Positions 14,032 through 21,753 of a stretch of DNA of 27,256 nucleotides are shown piece after piece. Numbering within the stretch: the stretch's first letter is position 1; each line of letters starts with the position of its first letter. Position numbers and translations under genes: made by a program. This DNA comes from Actinomycetes bacterium (lineage in GTDB: Bacteria; Actinomycetota; Acidimicrobiia; Acidimicrobiales; RAAP-2): the NCBI GenBank assembly GCA_021777285.1, contig JAJYDR010000014.1, forward strand, positions 1 to 27,256, given 5' to 3'. Under the pieces are notes generated by a model. It worked only from the letters and a program-made list of their open reading frames with translations. It did not search any database and was not told the origin of the DNA.

Positions 14032-16569
14032 GTGAGACGAAACCCGACATTCGACAACCCGTACCGCCTGGCGACGACGATCGTGCCGACCGCGTACCGC
14101 CTGCGCATCGAGCCCGACCTCGACAACGCCACGTTCGTCGGGCGTGTGGAGATCGACCTCGACGTGTCCGAGGCGGCGACCTCGGTGACGCTCAACGCCC
14201 TCGACCTCGAGATTGACGCGGGCGTTGTGCGTGTGGGCGATCGGCGTATCGCGACGTCCGAGCCGCGCTATGACGCCGAGTTCGAGACCGTGACCTTCGA
14301 CGTCGCCGAGGAGATACCGGCGGGCTCCGCAACGCTCGAGGTCACCTTTCGCGGGGTGCTCAATGACCAGCTGCACGGCTTCTATCGCTCGACGTATGAC
14401 GACGCCGAGAGCGTGACCCACACGATCGCGACCACCCAGTTCGAGGCCACCGACGCGCGCCGGGCGTTCCCCTGCTGGGACGACCCGGCCTTCAAGGCGA
14501 CCTTCGAGGTGACCCTGGTGGTGGGCGAGGGCCTCAACGCGTACTCCAACAGCGCCGAGGTGTCGAGAGTCGACCTCGGCCAGGGGCGCCGCGAGGTGCG
14601 CTTCGCGCCGACGATGGTCATGTCGACCTACCTGGTGGCCTTCATCGTCGGCCCCTTCGAGGCGTCGCCGGTGACGACGGTGGCCGGGGTGCCGGTGCGC
14701 GTCATCCACCCCATCGGCAAGGGCCATCTCACGCGATACGCCATGGAGGCCGCGGTGCACGCGCTCGAATTCTTCACCGAGTACTTCGACCGGCCCTACC
14801 CGGGCGACAAGGTCGATCTGGTCGCCGTGCCCGACTTCGCCTCCGGGGCGATGGAAAACCTTGGGTGCGTGACGTTTCGCGAGGAGTACCTCCTGATCGA
14901 CCCGGCCCACGCCAGCCAGCGCGAGCGCGAGAACACGGTGCTCGTGGTCAACCACGAGCTCGCCCACATGTGGTTCGGCGACCTCGTGACCATGGAGTGG
15001 TGGGAGGGGATCTGGCTCAACGAGGCCTTCGCCACGTTCATGGAGTCGATCTGCACCGATCACTTCAAGCCCGAATGGAAGAAGTGGGTCAGCTTCACCG
15101 CGTCGCGAGACCGCGCCTTCACGGTCGACTCCCAGCACTCGACGCGACCGATCGAGTACCGCGTCGTCTCGCCGAACGAGTGCCGGGGCATGTTCGACGT
15201 GCTGACCTATGAGAAGGGCTGCTCGGTGCTGCGCATGCTCGAGCAGTACCTGGGCGAGGACGTCTTTCGCGACGGCGTGCGCCTCTACCTTTCACGACAC
15301 GCCTACGACAACGCTGTCACCGCCGACCTGTGGTCGGCGCTCGAGGCCGCCTCGGGCCAGCCGGTGGGTTCGATCATGGACACCTGGATCCTCCAGGGGG
15401 GATTCCCCCTCCTCTCCTACGACGGCGCGACCCTCGCCCAGTCGCCCTTCTACTTCCGAGAGAGCAACGGCGAGTCGAACATCGGCGCGAGCTGGCGCGT
15501 GCCGGTGCTGACGCGTTCGCTCGGCGAGAGCGACATCCAGCGCGTCCTGCTCGAGGGCGAGCGCCGCGCGCTGGCCACTCGCGGGGTCAGTCTCATCAAC
15601 GCCGGCGGCGCCGGCTTCTATCGCACCGCGTACGCGTCGGCGCACCTCGCCCTGATCGCGGCGCGGCTTTTCGACCTCGACGAGGCCGAGCGCGCTGTCC
15701 TCTTCTCAGACACCTGGGCAGCCAACCTGCTTGGGCGCTCGAGCCTGGCCGACCTGCTGGCGCTGGCGCGCGGGCTGACCCACCTCGACGAGCCGACCCC
15801 GTGGGGGATCGTGGCGCGCGCCCTCGGACTGGTCGATCGCATCGCCGACGACGCGACGCGCGACCTGCTCGCTCGTGTGACCGAGGGCCTGTTCTCGCCC
15901 GTCTATGCGCGCCTGGGCTGGGACCCGGTACCCGGTGAGAGTACCCAGGCCGGGGAGCTGCGCGCCCTGGCCCTCCGTGTCCTGGGCACGATCGGCCGCG
16001 ACGCCACGATCGCCGAGGAGGCCGCGGCGCGCTTTGACGCGGGCGAGCTGAGCGGCGACCTGGCCGACGCCATCGTGGTGATCACCCTGCACCAGAATCG
16101 CCCGGGCGACGCCGTCACGTGCGAGGAGCGTCGCACGTCGGCGCCAACGCCCCAGGAGGAGCAGCGCTACCTCTTCGCGCCGGTCAGTTCGCGCGACCCC
16201 GACGTGGTGCTGTCGGCCTTTGAGCGTGCCTTCGGCGACGTGCGCACCCAGGACGCGCCGTATCTGATCCGCGGCCTGCTCACAAACCTGGTGGCCGGAC
16301 GCGAGGTCTGGTCGCGACTCGCCGCGCGATGGGACGAAGCCCTCGAGCGCTTCCCGGAGACCTCGCACGCGCCGATGGCCGGGGGCGTCGAGTCCTTCAT
16401 CGGCGACCCCGCCTTCGCCGCGTCGGTGCGCGCGTTCCTCGAATCGCACCCGGTGCCCACGGGCCAGCGGCAGATCGCCCAGTTCCTCGACGTGATGGAC
16501 GTCAACGTGGCCTGGGCCGAGCGCACGCGTGCGGACCTCGCGGACACCCTGGGCGCCTTCCTCGCATGA
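14032..16569 (+). CDS. pepN: Aminopeptidase N (M1 zinc metallopeptidase)
   Basis: PepN removes N-terminal amino acids from peptides in the cytoplasm. The 845-residue protein is full length for the actinobacterial type. An N-terminal beta domain (about 1-190) is followed by the catalytic domain with the substrate-binding GAMEN motif at 272-276 and the zinc site HELAH at 308-312. The third ligand E331 lies in NEAFA, and a downstream tyrosine occurs in FDVLTYEKG. An ERAP1-like helical C-terminal domain runs from about 500 to the end. The GTG start follows TAGAGT (14019-14024) by 7 bases. The stop overlaps the start of the YbaK-type gene (ATGA), and this begins a four-gene coupled run. Confidence 0.95.
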   Translation: MRRNPTFDNPYRLATTIVPTAYRLRIEPDLDNATFVGRVEIDLDVSEAATSVTLNALDLEIDAGVVRVGDRRIATSEPRYDAEFETVTFDVAEEIPAGSATLEVTFRGVLNDQLHGFYRSTYDDAESVTHTIATTQFEATDARRAFPCWDDPAFKATFEVTLVVGEGLNAYSNSAEVSRVDLGQGRREVRFAPTMVMSTYLVAFIVGPFEASPVTTVAGVPVRVIHPIGKGHLTRYAMEAAVHALEFFTEYFDRPYPGDKVDLVAVPDFASGAMENLGCVTFREEYLLIDPAHASQRERENTVLVVNHELAHMWFGDLVTMEWWEGIWLNEAFATFMESICTDHFKPEWKKWVSFTASRDRAFTVDSQHSTRPIEYRVVSPNECRGMFDVLTYEKGCSVLRMLEQYLGEDVFRDGVRLYLSRHAYDNAVTADLWSALEAASGQPVGSIMDTWILQGGFPLLSYDGATLAQSPFYFRESNGESNIGASWRVPVLTRSLGESDIQRVLLEGERRALATRGVSLINAGGAGFYRTAYASAHLALIAARLFDLDEAERAVLFSDTWAANLLGRSSLADLLALARGLTHLDEPTPWGIVARALGLVDRIADDATRDLLARVTEGLFSPVYARLGWDPVPGESTQAGELRALALRVLGTIGRDATIAEEAAARFDAGELSGDLADAIVVITLHQNRPGDAVTCEERRTSAPTPQEEQRYLFAPVSSRDPDVVLSAFERAFGDVRTQDAPYLIRGLLTNLVAGREVWSRLAARWDEALERFPETSHAPMAGGVESFIGDPAFAASVRAFLESHPVPTGQRQIAQFLDVMDVNVAWAERTRADLADTLGAFLA

Positions 16570-17069
16570 GCGAGGCGGTGCTCTCGCGTCCGGCGGTCGC
16601 GCGGGTGCGCGCGGCGCTCGAAGCGGCCGGCGTCGCGGGCGAGATCCGCGTGCTCGCCGACAGCACGCGCACTGCGATCGACGCCGCCGCCGCCCTCGGG
16701 GTGACGGTGGGTCAGATCGCGTCCTCGATCGTCTTTCGCACCGCGGAAGGCAAGCCCGTACTCGTGATCACGAGCGGCGCGCACCGCGTCGACGCCGACC
16801 TCGTCGCCGCGACCCTGGACCAGACGACCCTCGAGCGCGTTGACGCCGACTACGTGAAGGCGGTCTCGGGCTTCTCGATCGGCGGGGTGAGCCCGCTCGG
16901 ATGGGCCGACGGCGCCGAGCCGATCGTGCTGATCGACGAGGACCTCGCCCACTACGACGTGATCTGGGCCGCCGCGGGTCACCCCCACGCCGTCTTTGCC
17001 ACGACCTTCGATGAGTTGCGCGTCGCAGCCGAGGCGCGCGTTGCGACCGTCGCGCGCGCCGGCGCGTGA
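16566..17069 (+). CDS. YbaK/ProX-type aminoacyl-tRNA deacylase
   Basis: This 167-residue protein has the YbaK/EbsC fold, which hydrolyses misacylated tRNA such as Cys-tRNA(Pro) or Ala-tRNA(Pro). TAIDAAAALGVTVGQIASSIVF gives the helix and strand. GKPVLVITSGAHRVD carries the conserved lysine. KAVSGFSIGGVSPLGW is the GxxPxG-like substrate loop. LIDEDLAHYDVIWAAAGHPHAVF is the closing segment. Which tRNA it edits is unknown. The ATG overlaps the pepN stop, and its stop overlaps an in-frame GTG (17066) of the methyltransferase frame, so it lies in the middle of a compact operon. Confidence 0.9.
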   Translation: MSEAVLSRPAVARVRAALEAAGVAGEIRVLADSTRTAIDAAAALGVTVGQIASSIVFRTAEGKPVLVITSGAHRVDADLVAATLDQTTLERVDADYVKAVSGFSIGGVSPLGWADGAEPIVLIDEDLAHYDVIWAAAGHPHAVFATTFDELRVAAEARVATVARAGA

Positions 17070-17083
17070 CGTACGCTCACGTC

Positions 17084-17740
17084 GTGGCCCCTTCGCGCTG
17101 GCAGCAGTGGCATGATCCCTACGAGGACCCGACGTCGTACCTGTCCCACCGGCTCCTCGAAGTCCAGCGCCAGACGGCGATGGTCCTCGACAGCTGTCCC
17201 GCCGGGCCGATCCAGGTGCTGTCGATCTGCGCGGGCCAGGGCCGCGACTTGATCGGCGTGCTGGCGACGCACCCGCGCGCGCGTGACGTTTCCGCTCGCC
17301 TGATCGAGCTCGACGAGGTCAACGCCGCCTACGCGCGCGAGTCGGCGCGGAACCTCGACCTCGACAACGTCGAAGTCGTGGTGGGCGACGCGTCCGTCAC
17401 CGACCACTACGCCGGCGCGGTGCCCGCGGACCTCGTGATGGTCTGCGGGGTCTTTGGCAACATCTCCGATCGCGACATCGCTCGCACCATCTCCTACCTG
17501 CCGTCGCTGTGTCGACCGGGGGCTCGCGTCGTGTGGACGCGCCACCGCCGGGCGCCCGACGTGACGCCGTCGCTGCGCGCCTCCTTCGAGCGCGTGGGAT
17601 TCGTCGAGGAGCAGTTCGCCGCCCCTGAGGAGTTCGAGTACACCGTCGGCACGCACCGCCTCGAGGTCGCGCCAGGGCGGTACTCGCCGGGGCGGCGTCT
17701 CTTCACGTTCCTCGATTCCGAGCGGACGGACGACGCGTGA
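17084..17740 (+). CDS. Class I SAM-dependent methyltransferase-like protein
   Basis: This 218-residue protein has a Rossmann methyltransferase core. VLSICAGQGRD at 45-55 is the SAM-binding motif I. RLIELDEVNAAYA is motif II with the ribose-contacting acid, VVVGDAS is the next strand, and LVMVCGVFGNISDRDI is the motif IV region. The N-terminus WQQWHDPYEDPTSYLSHRL is characteristic of a small actinobacterial methyltransferase group of unknown substrate. Two starts are possible: GTG at 17066 overlapping the upstream stop (GTGA), or GTG at 17084, which lies 6 bases after TACGCT (17072-17077). I favour 17084. The stop overlaps the next start. Confidence 0.78.
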   Translation: MAPSRWQQWHDPYEDPTSYLSHRLLEVQRQTAMVLDSCPAGPIQVLSICAGQGRDLIGVLATHPRARDVSARLIELDEVNAAYARESARNLDLDNVEVVVGDASVTDHYAGAVPADLVMVCGVFGNISDRDIARTISYLPSLCRPGARVVWTRHRRAPDVTPSLRASFERVGFVEEQFAAPEEFEYTVGTHRLEVAPGRYSPGRRLFTFLDSERTDDA

Positions 17741-18051
17741 TCCTCACGGTGTTTCGCAGTCGGCTCCGTCTGGGCGTTGAGGCCGAGTACCGGCCGCTCG
17801 CCGTGGCGATGAGTGAGCTCGCCCACACGATGGAGGGCTTCGTCGACGAGGCGTTCTTCGCCGCACCCAACGGGGACCGCGTGACGATCGTGCGCTTCGC
17901 CGACCGGGCGAGCCACGACGCCTGGGCCCGTCACCCGGCGCACCGAGAAGCGCAGCGTCGCGGACGCGACGAGTTCTACGAGTCCTACGAGATCTCGATC
18001 GCCGAGGTCGTCGCCGAGCGGCACTTCAGCGCGGATCAGTTCCCGCGCTGA
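17737..18051 (+). CDS. Antibiotic-biosynthesis-monooxygenase-fold (ABM) protein
   Basis: This 104-residue protein has the dimeric ferredoxin-like ABM fold. ILTVFRSRLRLGVEAEYRPLAVAMSELAHTMEGFVDEAFFAA is the first beta-alpha-beta unit. RVTIVRFADRASHDAWARHPAHREAQRRGRDEFY is the second, with the recurrent W-x-x-H-P-x-H. The ending EISIAEVVAERHF closes the sheet. ABM proteins include small monooxygenases, heme-degrading enzymes and stress-related proteins, so the reaction is not assigned. The GTG start overlaps the methyltransferase stop (GTGA). Its 3' end overlaps the convergent HEAT-repeat gene by 26 bases. Confidence 0.85.
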   Translation: MILTVFRSRLRLGVEAEYRPLAVAMSELAHTMEGFVDEAFFAAPNGDRVTIVRFADRASHDAWARHPAHREAQRRGRDEFYESYEISIAEVVAERHFSADQFPR

Positions 18052-18493
18052 CGAGTCGCGCAAGGGCGCGCGCGGCGCCCGCGCGCACGCGCGCCACGTC
18101 GTCGACCTGGCAGCGGGCCGCGGCCTCGAGTGCCTCGTCGAGGCGATGGCGGGCGATGACCTTGAGAGCCATCTCGCGAACCCGCCACGCCGGATCGGTG
18201 GTCGCGGCGACGACACTCGGGATTGCACGCTCCTCGAAGACGTAGAGCAGGCCGCGCAGCGCCCAGACGCGCGCCCAGTAGCCGGCGGGCCCGCCCTCGC
18301 CGCCGGCGAGCACGCCCTCGCCGCCGGCGAGCACGGTGCGCGAAGCCGGGCCGGCGAGCACCTCACCCAGGTCGGCGGAGAGTTCGTCGCCATTCAACAG
18401 ACCGATCAGGGACGTGATCAGGGCGTGTTCGCCCACGAGGTTGCAGTAGCGCGCGATGCTCGTGCGCGGCGAGTCGGCCCAGCGACTGGTCAC
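18026..18493 (-). CDS. HEAT-repeat-like protein
   Basis: This 155-residue helical protein has HEAT-like repeats: YWARVWALRGLLYVFEERAIPSVVAATTDPAWRVREMALKVIARHRLDEALEAAARCQVDD and then VARVRAGAARALARL. Such repeats act as protein-binding scaffolds, and the partner is unknown. The GTG at 18493 is chosen because CAGACT lies 6 bases before it on the minus strand. A longer frame to 18529 adds a poor N-terminus. It contains an exact duplication of seven residues (VLAGGEG) from a 21-bp tandem repeat. The 3' end overlaps the ABM gene on the other strand. Confidence 0.75.
   Translation of the reverse strand: MTSRWADSPRTSIARYCNLVGEHALITSLIGLLNGDELSADLGEVLAGPASRTVLAGGEGVLAGGEGGPAGYWARVWALRGLLYVFEERAIPSVVAATTDPAWRVREMALKVIARHRLDEALEAAARCQVDDVARVRAGAARALARLVSAGTDPR
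18293..18334 (+). repeat. 21-bp perfect tandem duplication inside the HEAT-repeat gene
   Basis: Two identical 21-bp units (18293-18313 and 18314-18334) encode VLAGGEG twice on the minus strand. Each unit contains a GC-rich palindrome (TCGCCGCCGGCGA), a plausible cause of replication slippage. The frame is kept. Confidence 0.85.
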
Positions 18494-18550
18494 GGGCCGA
18501 GTCTGGCACCGTGATGTCACGCGCGCCATCTCCCGCTAGCGTTCGTCGTG

Positions 18551-18715
18551 ATGGGCGACACATCCCGTGACGAGGCCGCGCTCGAGTCCCTCGGCGAGGC
18601 CGGAGGCGACGAGGTCTGCTGGGCGCACCTGCTCTGCGAGGAGTGCGGCATGATCCTCAACGAGCGCAATGAGCACCGCCCGGGCTGCTCGCTGGCCCCT
18701 CAGGCACTCGACTGA
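18551..18715 (+). CDS. 54-residue Cys/His protein, probable zinc-binding
   Basis: This small frame starts at ATG 18551 (an in-frame GTG lies at 18548). It reads an acidic N-terminus, then EVCWAHLLCEECG and HRPGCSLAP. A CxxC, a further cysteine four residues before it, two histidines and a final cysteine are spaced as in a small zinc ribbon or knuckle. TAGCGT at 18537-18542 lies 8 bases before the ATG (5 before the GTG), which fits a short or leaderless transcript. I cannot name the family and the function is unknown. It sits between the HEAT-repeat gene (divergent) and the ClC gene. Confidence 0.65.
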   Translation: MGDTSRDEAALESLGEAGGDEVCWAHLLCEECGMILNERNEHRPGCSLAPQALD

Positions 18716-18784
18716 TCGGCCCTACACTGATTCTCGACGGAGGGCTCGTGACATCGGGCGGGGCCCGCGGGGCGAGGACGACAC

Positions 18785-20182
18785 GTGACACAGCGCGAGG
18801 GTAGCGAGCGTCAGCGGGTCCCCCAACCACTGATCAAGCGGCGCATCGCCTCGGGACGCGGCGCCATGGAGCAACCCAACGTCACCCACGACGGCGCGAC
18901 GGCATTGAACGGGCCCTTTTGGGTCGCGCTCATTCTCACCGGTGTGGCGACCGGCCTCTTGGGAGACCTCTTGATGTGGGTCCTCGCTCTCGCCGAGAAC
19001 GCCGCGTTCCACTACCGCAGCGGCAGCTACCAGGACGCGGTCGCCGCGGTCTCAGGCGCGCGCCGGGTGACCTCGCTGCTGGTGGCGAGCGCGATCGGCG
19101 CCACCGGTTGGTACCTGATCCGTCGGCTGCTGCGCAAGGAGCGCGCCGAGATCGACGACGCGCTCTGGCGTGGCGACGGCAAGCTCTCGTGGCGGCGCAG
19201 CATCCTGACCTCGCTCGTTTCGGAGGTCGTGATCGGACTGGGCGCCTCGATCGGACGCGAGGCGGCGCCCAAGCTGATGGGCGGGGCGTCGGCCAGCGTG
19301 CTCGGCGGGTGGTTCCACCTCTCCAACGCCCAGAAGCGCCTACTGGTCGCCTGCGGCGGGGGCGCGGGTCTGGCCGCGGTCTACAACGTGCCCCTGGGGG
19401 GCGCGCTCTTCACCGCGGAGGTCCTCTACGGCAGCCTGACCCTGCCGGTCGTCGCACCGGCGCTCGTCTGCTCGGGACTCGCGACCTTCGTGGGGTGGCT
19501 CTACCTGCCCAACGGCGCGACCTACTCTGACGTGCCGCTCTATCGATTCAGCGGGGCGATCATGACTTGGTCAGTGCTCGCGGGCATCGTCACCGGTCTG
19601 GTCGCGGTTATCTACGTGCGCGCGATTGGGTGGGTCTCGTACCATCGCGCCCCTGGCGTGCACCTCTTCTGGGCGATGCCCGCGGTGTTCGCCCTGGTCG
19701 GGGTGCTCGGCATCTGGTACCCGCAGCTCTTTGGCAACGGCAAGGACATGGCTCACATGGCCTTCCTCGGCGTCGGCGGCTTCGGGCTGCTCTTCGCCCT
19801 CTTCGCGCTGAAGCCCTTCGTCACCGCGCTCACCCTGGGCAGTGGAGCGGCGGGGGGCGTCTTTACCCCGTTCCTCTCGACGGGCGCGGTGCTCGGTGGC
19901 GCGCTCGGCATCGCGTGGAGCCACCTCTGGCCGGGCACGCCGGTGGGCGCCTACGCGCTGGTCGGCGCGGCCGCGATGATTGGCGCCTCGATGCAGGCCC
20001 CGCTGGTGGGCCTCGTCCTGGTGCTCGAGATGACCCACACCGGTTTCGAGCTGATGGCCCCGATGATCGTGGCGACCGCCATCGCGACGATGATCGTTCG
20101 CTACATCGACGGCTACTCCATGTACTCGGCGAGGCTGCCACGTCACGAGCCGGCCGAGGGCGGCGACGCCGCGCGCGCGTGA
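18785..20182 (+). CDS. ClC-family chloride channel/transporter
   Basis: This 465-residue integral membrane protein has about ten or more hydrophobic segments from residue 45 to 437. Key ClC motifs are present: GREAAP at 157-162 with the gating glutamate E159, the helix around LFTAEV (E212, V213), GSGAAGGVFTPF (the GxFxP anion motif), and MYSARL with the tyrosine (Y447) that in E. coli ClC contacts the central chloride. The N-terminal GSGIP motif is not recognisable, and the internal proton-path glutamate (E203 in E. coli) is V213. No CBS domains follow. The GTG start has GAGGA at 18774-18778, and a -10-like TACACT lies at 18723-18728. ATG at 18866 is an in-frame alternative. Confidence 0.9.
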   Translation: MTQREGSERQRVPQPLIKRRIASGRGAMEQPNVTHDGATALNGPFWVALILTGVATGLLGDLLMWVLALAENAAFHYRSGSYQDAVAAVSGARRVTSLLVASAIGATGWYLIRRLLRKERAEIDDALWRGDGKLSWRRSILTSLVSEVVIGLGASIGREAAPKLMGGASASVLGGWFHLSNAQKRLLVACGGGAGLAAVYNVPLGGALFTAEVLYGSLTLPVVAPALVCSGLATFVGWLYLPNGATYSDVPLYRFSGAIMTWSVLAGIVTGLVAVIYVRAIGWVSYHRAPGVHLFWAMPAVFALVGVLGIWYPQLFGNGKDMAHMAFLGVGGFGLLFALFALKPFVTALTLGSGAAGGVFTPFLSTGAVLGGALGIAWSHLWPGTPVGAYALVGAAAMIGASMQAPLVGLVLVLEMTHTGFELMAPMIVATAIATMIVRYIDGYSMYSARLPRHEPAEGGDAARA

Positions 20183-20194
20183 AACAATTGGATC

Positions 20195-20803
20195 ATGTAC
20201 AACCCACCCGCCTTCGCCCAGGACGCTGACGCCAGCTGGGGCATTGTCGAGCGCGCCGGTGCCGGCCTGCTCGTGGCACCGACTTCGTCGGGGCTCGCCA
20301 GTGTGATGGTGCCCATCGTCGTCGAGGATCGCCGACGGCTGAACGCCCACGTGGCGCGCGCCAACCCCTGGTGGCGCGAGGTGCCAGAGTCCAGCGAGGT
20401 CCTCGCCCTCTTCCTCGTCGCTGACGCCTACGTCTCGCCGCTCTACTACCCGTCCCTCGCCGAGCAGCCCGGCGCGGTGCCGACGTGGAACTACGTGCTC
20501 GCCGAGGTGCGCGGCACGCTGCACGTCCACGACGACCGCACCTGGGTCGAGTCCCAGGCGCGCGCCCTCGTCGAGCGCCACGAGGCCGATCGGGATCCGC
20601 GCTGGTGGGTCGACGACGCGCCCGCGGACTACATCGACAAGATGGCGCGCGCGATCGTGGGCATCGAGATCGAGGTCATCTCCATCGAGGGAAAGGCGAA
20701 GCTCTCTCAGAACCGCGAGGCGCGCGACGCGGCCGGCGTGCGCGCCGCCCTCGCCGACGGGACCCTCGTGGAGCAGGCGATCGCCCGCGAGATGGGTGAA
20801 TGA
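20195..20803 (+). CDS. PaiB-like FMN-binding protein
   Basis: This 202-residue protein has the split-barrel flavin-binding fold of PaiB, in B. subtilis a protein linked to repression of sporulation and protease genes. Key segments are MYNPPAF at the start, APTSSGLASVMVPIVVE, LNAHVARANPWW, YVSPLYYPS (about 79-87), VPTWNYVLAEVRG and a C-terminal helix with KLSQNREARDAAGV. It may be an oxidoreductase rather than a regulator; no helix-turn-helix is seen. The ATG follows AACAAT (20183-20188) by 6 bases. The stop overlaps the first of two GNAT genes (ATGA), which recalls the B. subtilis paiA-paiB pairing with a polyamine acetyltransferase. Confidence 0.88.
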   Translation: MYNPPAFAQDADASWGIVERAGAGLLVAPTSSGLASVMVPIVVEDRRRLNAHVARANPWWREVPESSEVLALFLVADAYVSPLYYPSLAEQPGAVPTWNYVLAEVRGTLHVHDDRTWVESQARALVERHEADRDPRWWVDDAPADYIDKMARAIVGIEIEVISIEGKAKLSQNREARDAAGVRAALADGTLVEQAIAREMGE

Positions 20804-21285
20804 GCCTGCGAGTGCGCCGCGCCGGTGTCACGGACGCCGCGGCGCTGCGCGCGATTCGCTTAGAGGCCCTGGTCGACTCGCCGGGCGCCTACGGCGCGAC
20901 CTATCGCGACGTGGTCGACTGGGACCTCGATCGCTGGGCCGATCTGCTGGCGGCCAACGCCTACTTCCTGGGCGAGGTCGACGGCGTGGTGCGCGGCATG
21001 GCCCAGGGCGGGCACCACGACGACTTCCCCGGCCAGACCTGGCTCTTTGGGATGTTCGTTGGCCCCGACGCGCGCGCGAGCGGACTCGCCGACGCGCTGG
21101 TCGACGCGGTGGAGGGTTGGGCGCGCACGGGTGGCGCGCGCGAGTTGTACTTGGGCGTCGCACTCGAGATGACCCGTGCCATCTCCTTTTACCGGCGCCG
21201 CGGCTTCGTCGAGGTCGGTGACGTGCGCTACATGAGGCGCGATCCGTCACGCCAGATCCAGACAATGGTGTGTCGCTTTGACTAG
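20800..21285 (+). CDS. GNAT-family N-acetyltransferase (first of two)
   Basis: This 161-residue acetyltransferase shows VRRAGVTDAAALRAIRLEAL at the start, then WLFGMFVGPDARASGLADALVDAVEGWA with motif A (normally RxxGxG/A, here RASGLA), and LEMTRAISFYRRRGFVEVGD as motif B. Its ATG overlaps the PaiB-like gene's stop. The substrate is unknown. The link to PaiB makes polyamines a fair guess, because PaiA is a spermidine/spermine acetyltransferase. Confidence 0.85.
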   Translation: MSLRVRRAGVTDAAALRAIRLEALVDSPGAYGATYRDVVDWDLDRWADLLAANAYFLGEVDGVVRGMAQGGHHDDFPGQTWLFGMFVGPDARASGLADALVDAVEGWARTGGARELYLGVALEMTRAISFYRRRGFVEVGDVRYMRRDPSRQIQTMVCRFD

Positions 21286-21724
21286 CGGGGAGCTGCGTGT
21301 GAACCTGGTGGCGGCCCGCGAGCTCTACGACCTGCGCCGACGGGTGCTGCGCAACAACGATCCCGCGGTGAACGTCGCGAACGCAGCCGACGAGGACCCC
21401 GAGGCACGCCACTTCGCCGGCTACGTGGACGGAGAGCTCGTGGTGAGCGCCTCCTTCTTCGCCGGCGAGGTGCCCGGTGTCTTGCAGCTGCGCTACATGG
21501 CGACCGACCCGCGGGTCCAGGGGCACGGATACGGCGCCGCGGTTCTCGCGGCCGCCGAGCGCCATCTGGCTGACGAGGGCGCGACGGGCCTCTGGGCCAA
21601 CGCGCGCGACAGCGCCTTGGGCTTCTACCGGCGCCTGGGCTGGCGCGTGATCGAGGGCAGTGAGCACATCAGCGTCGAAACGCAGATCCCGCACACGGTG
21701 ATCGAAAAGGACCTCGACCGCTAA
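21278..21724 (+). CDS. GNAT-family N-acetyltransferase (second of two)
   Basis: This 148-residue protein belongs to the GNAT group with an N-terminal ELYDLRRRVLR motif. YMATDPRVQGHGYGAAVLAAAERHLAD is motif A with QGHGYG, and ARDSALGFYRRLGWRVIE is motif B. The TTG start at 21278 overlaps the preceding stop by 8 bases and aligns best with family N-termini. A GTG at 21299 has GGGGAG at 21287-21292 in good position and is a real alternative that shortens the protein by seven residues. It ends the paiB-GNAT-GNAT operon; the next gene has its own promoter. Confidence 0.83.
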   Translation: MTSGELRVNLVAARELYDLRRRVLRNNDPAVNVANAADEDPEARHFAGYVDGELVVSASFFAGEVPGVLQLRYMATDPRVQGHGYGAAVLAAAERHLADEGATGLWANARDSALGFYRRLGWRVIEGSEHISVETQIPHTVIEKDLDR

Positions 21725-21753
21725 CGCCGCGGGGCGTTTACTACATTGGGCAA

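Noticed and set aside
18785..18868. Treating the first 27 residues of the ClC frame as non-coding, with ATG at 18866 as start
   Set aside because: The GTG at 18785 has GAGGA six bases upstream, so it is kept, although the ATG remains possible.
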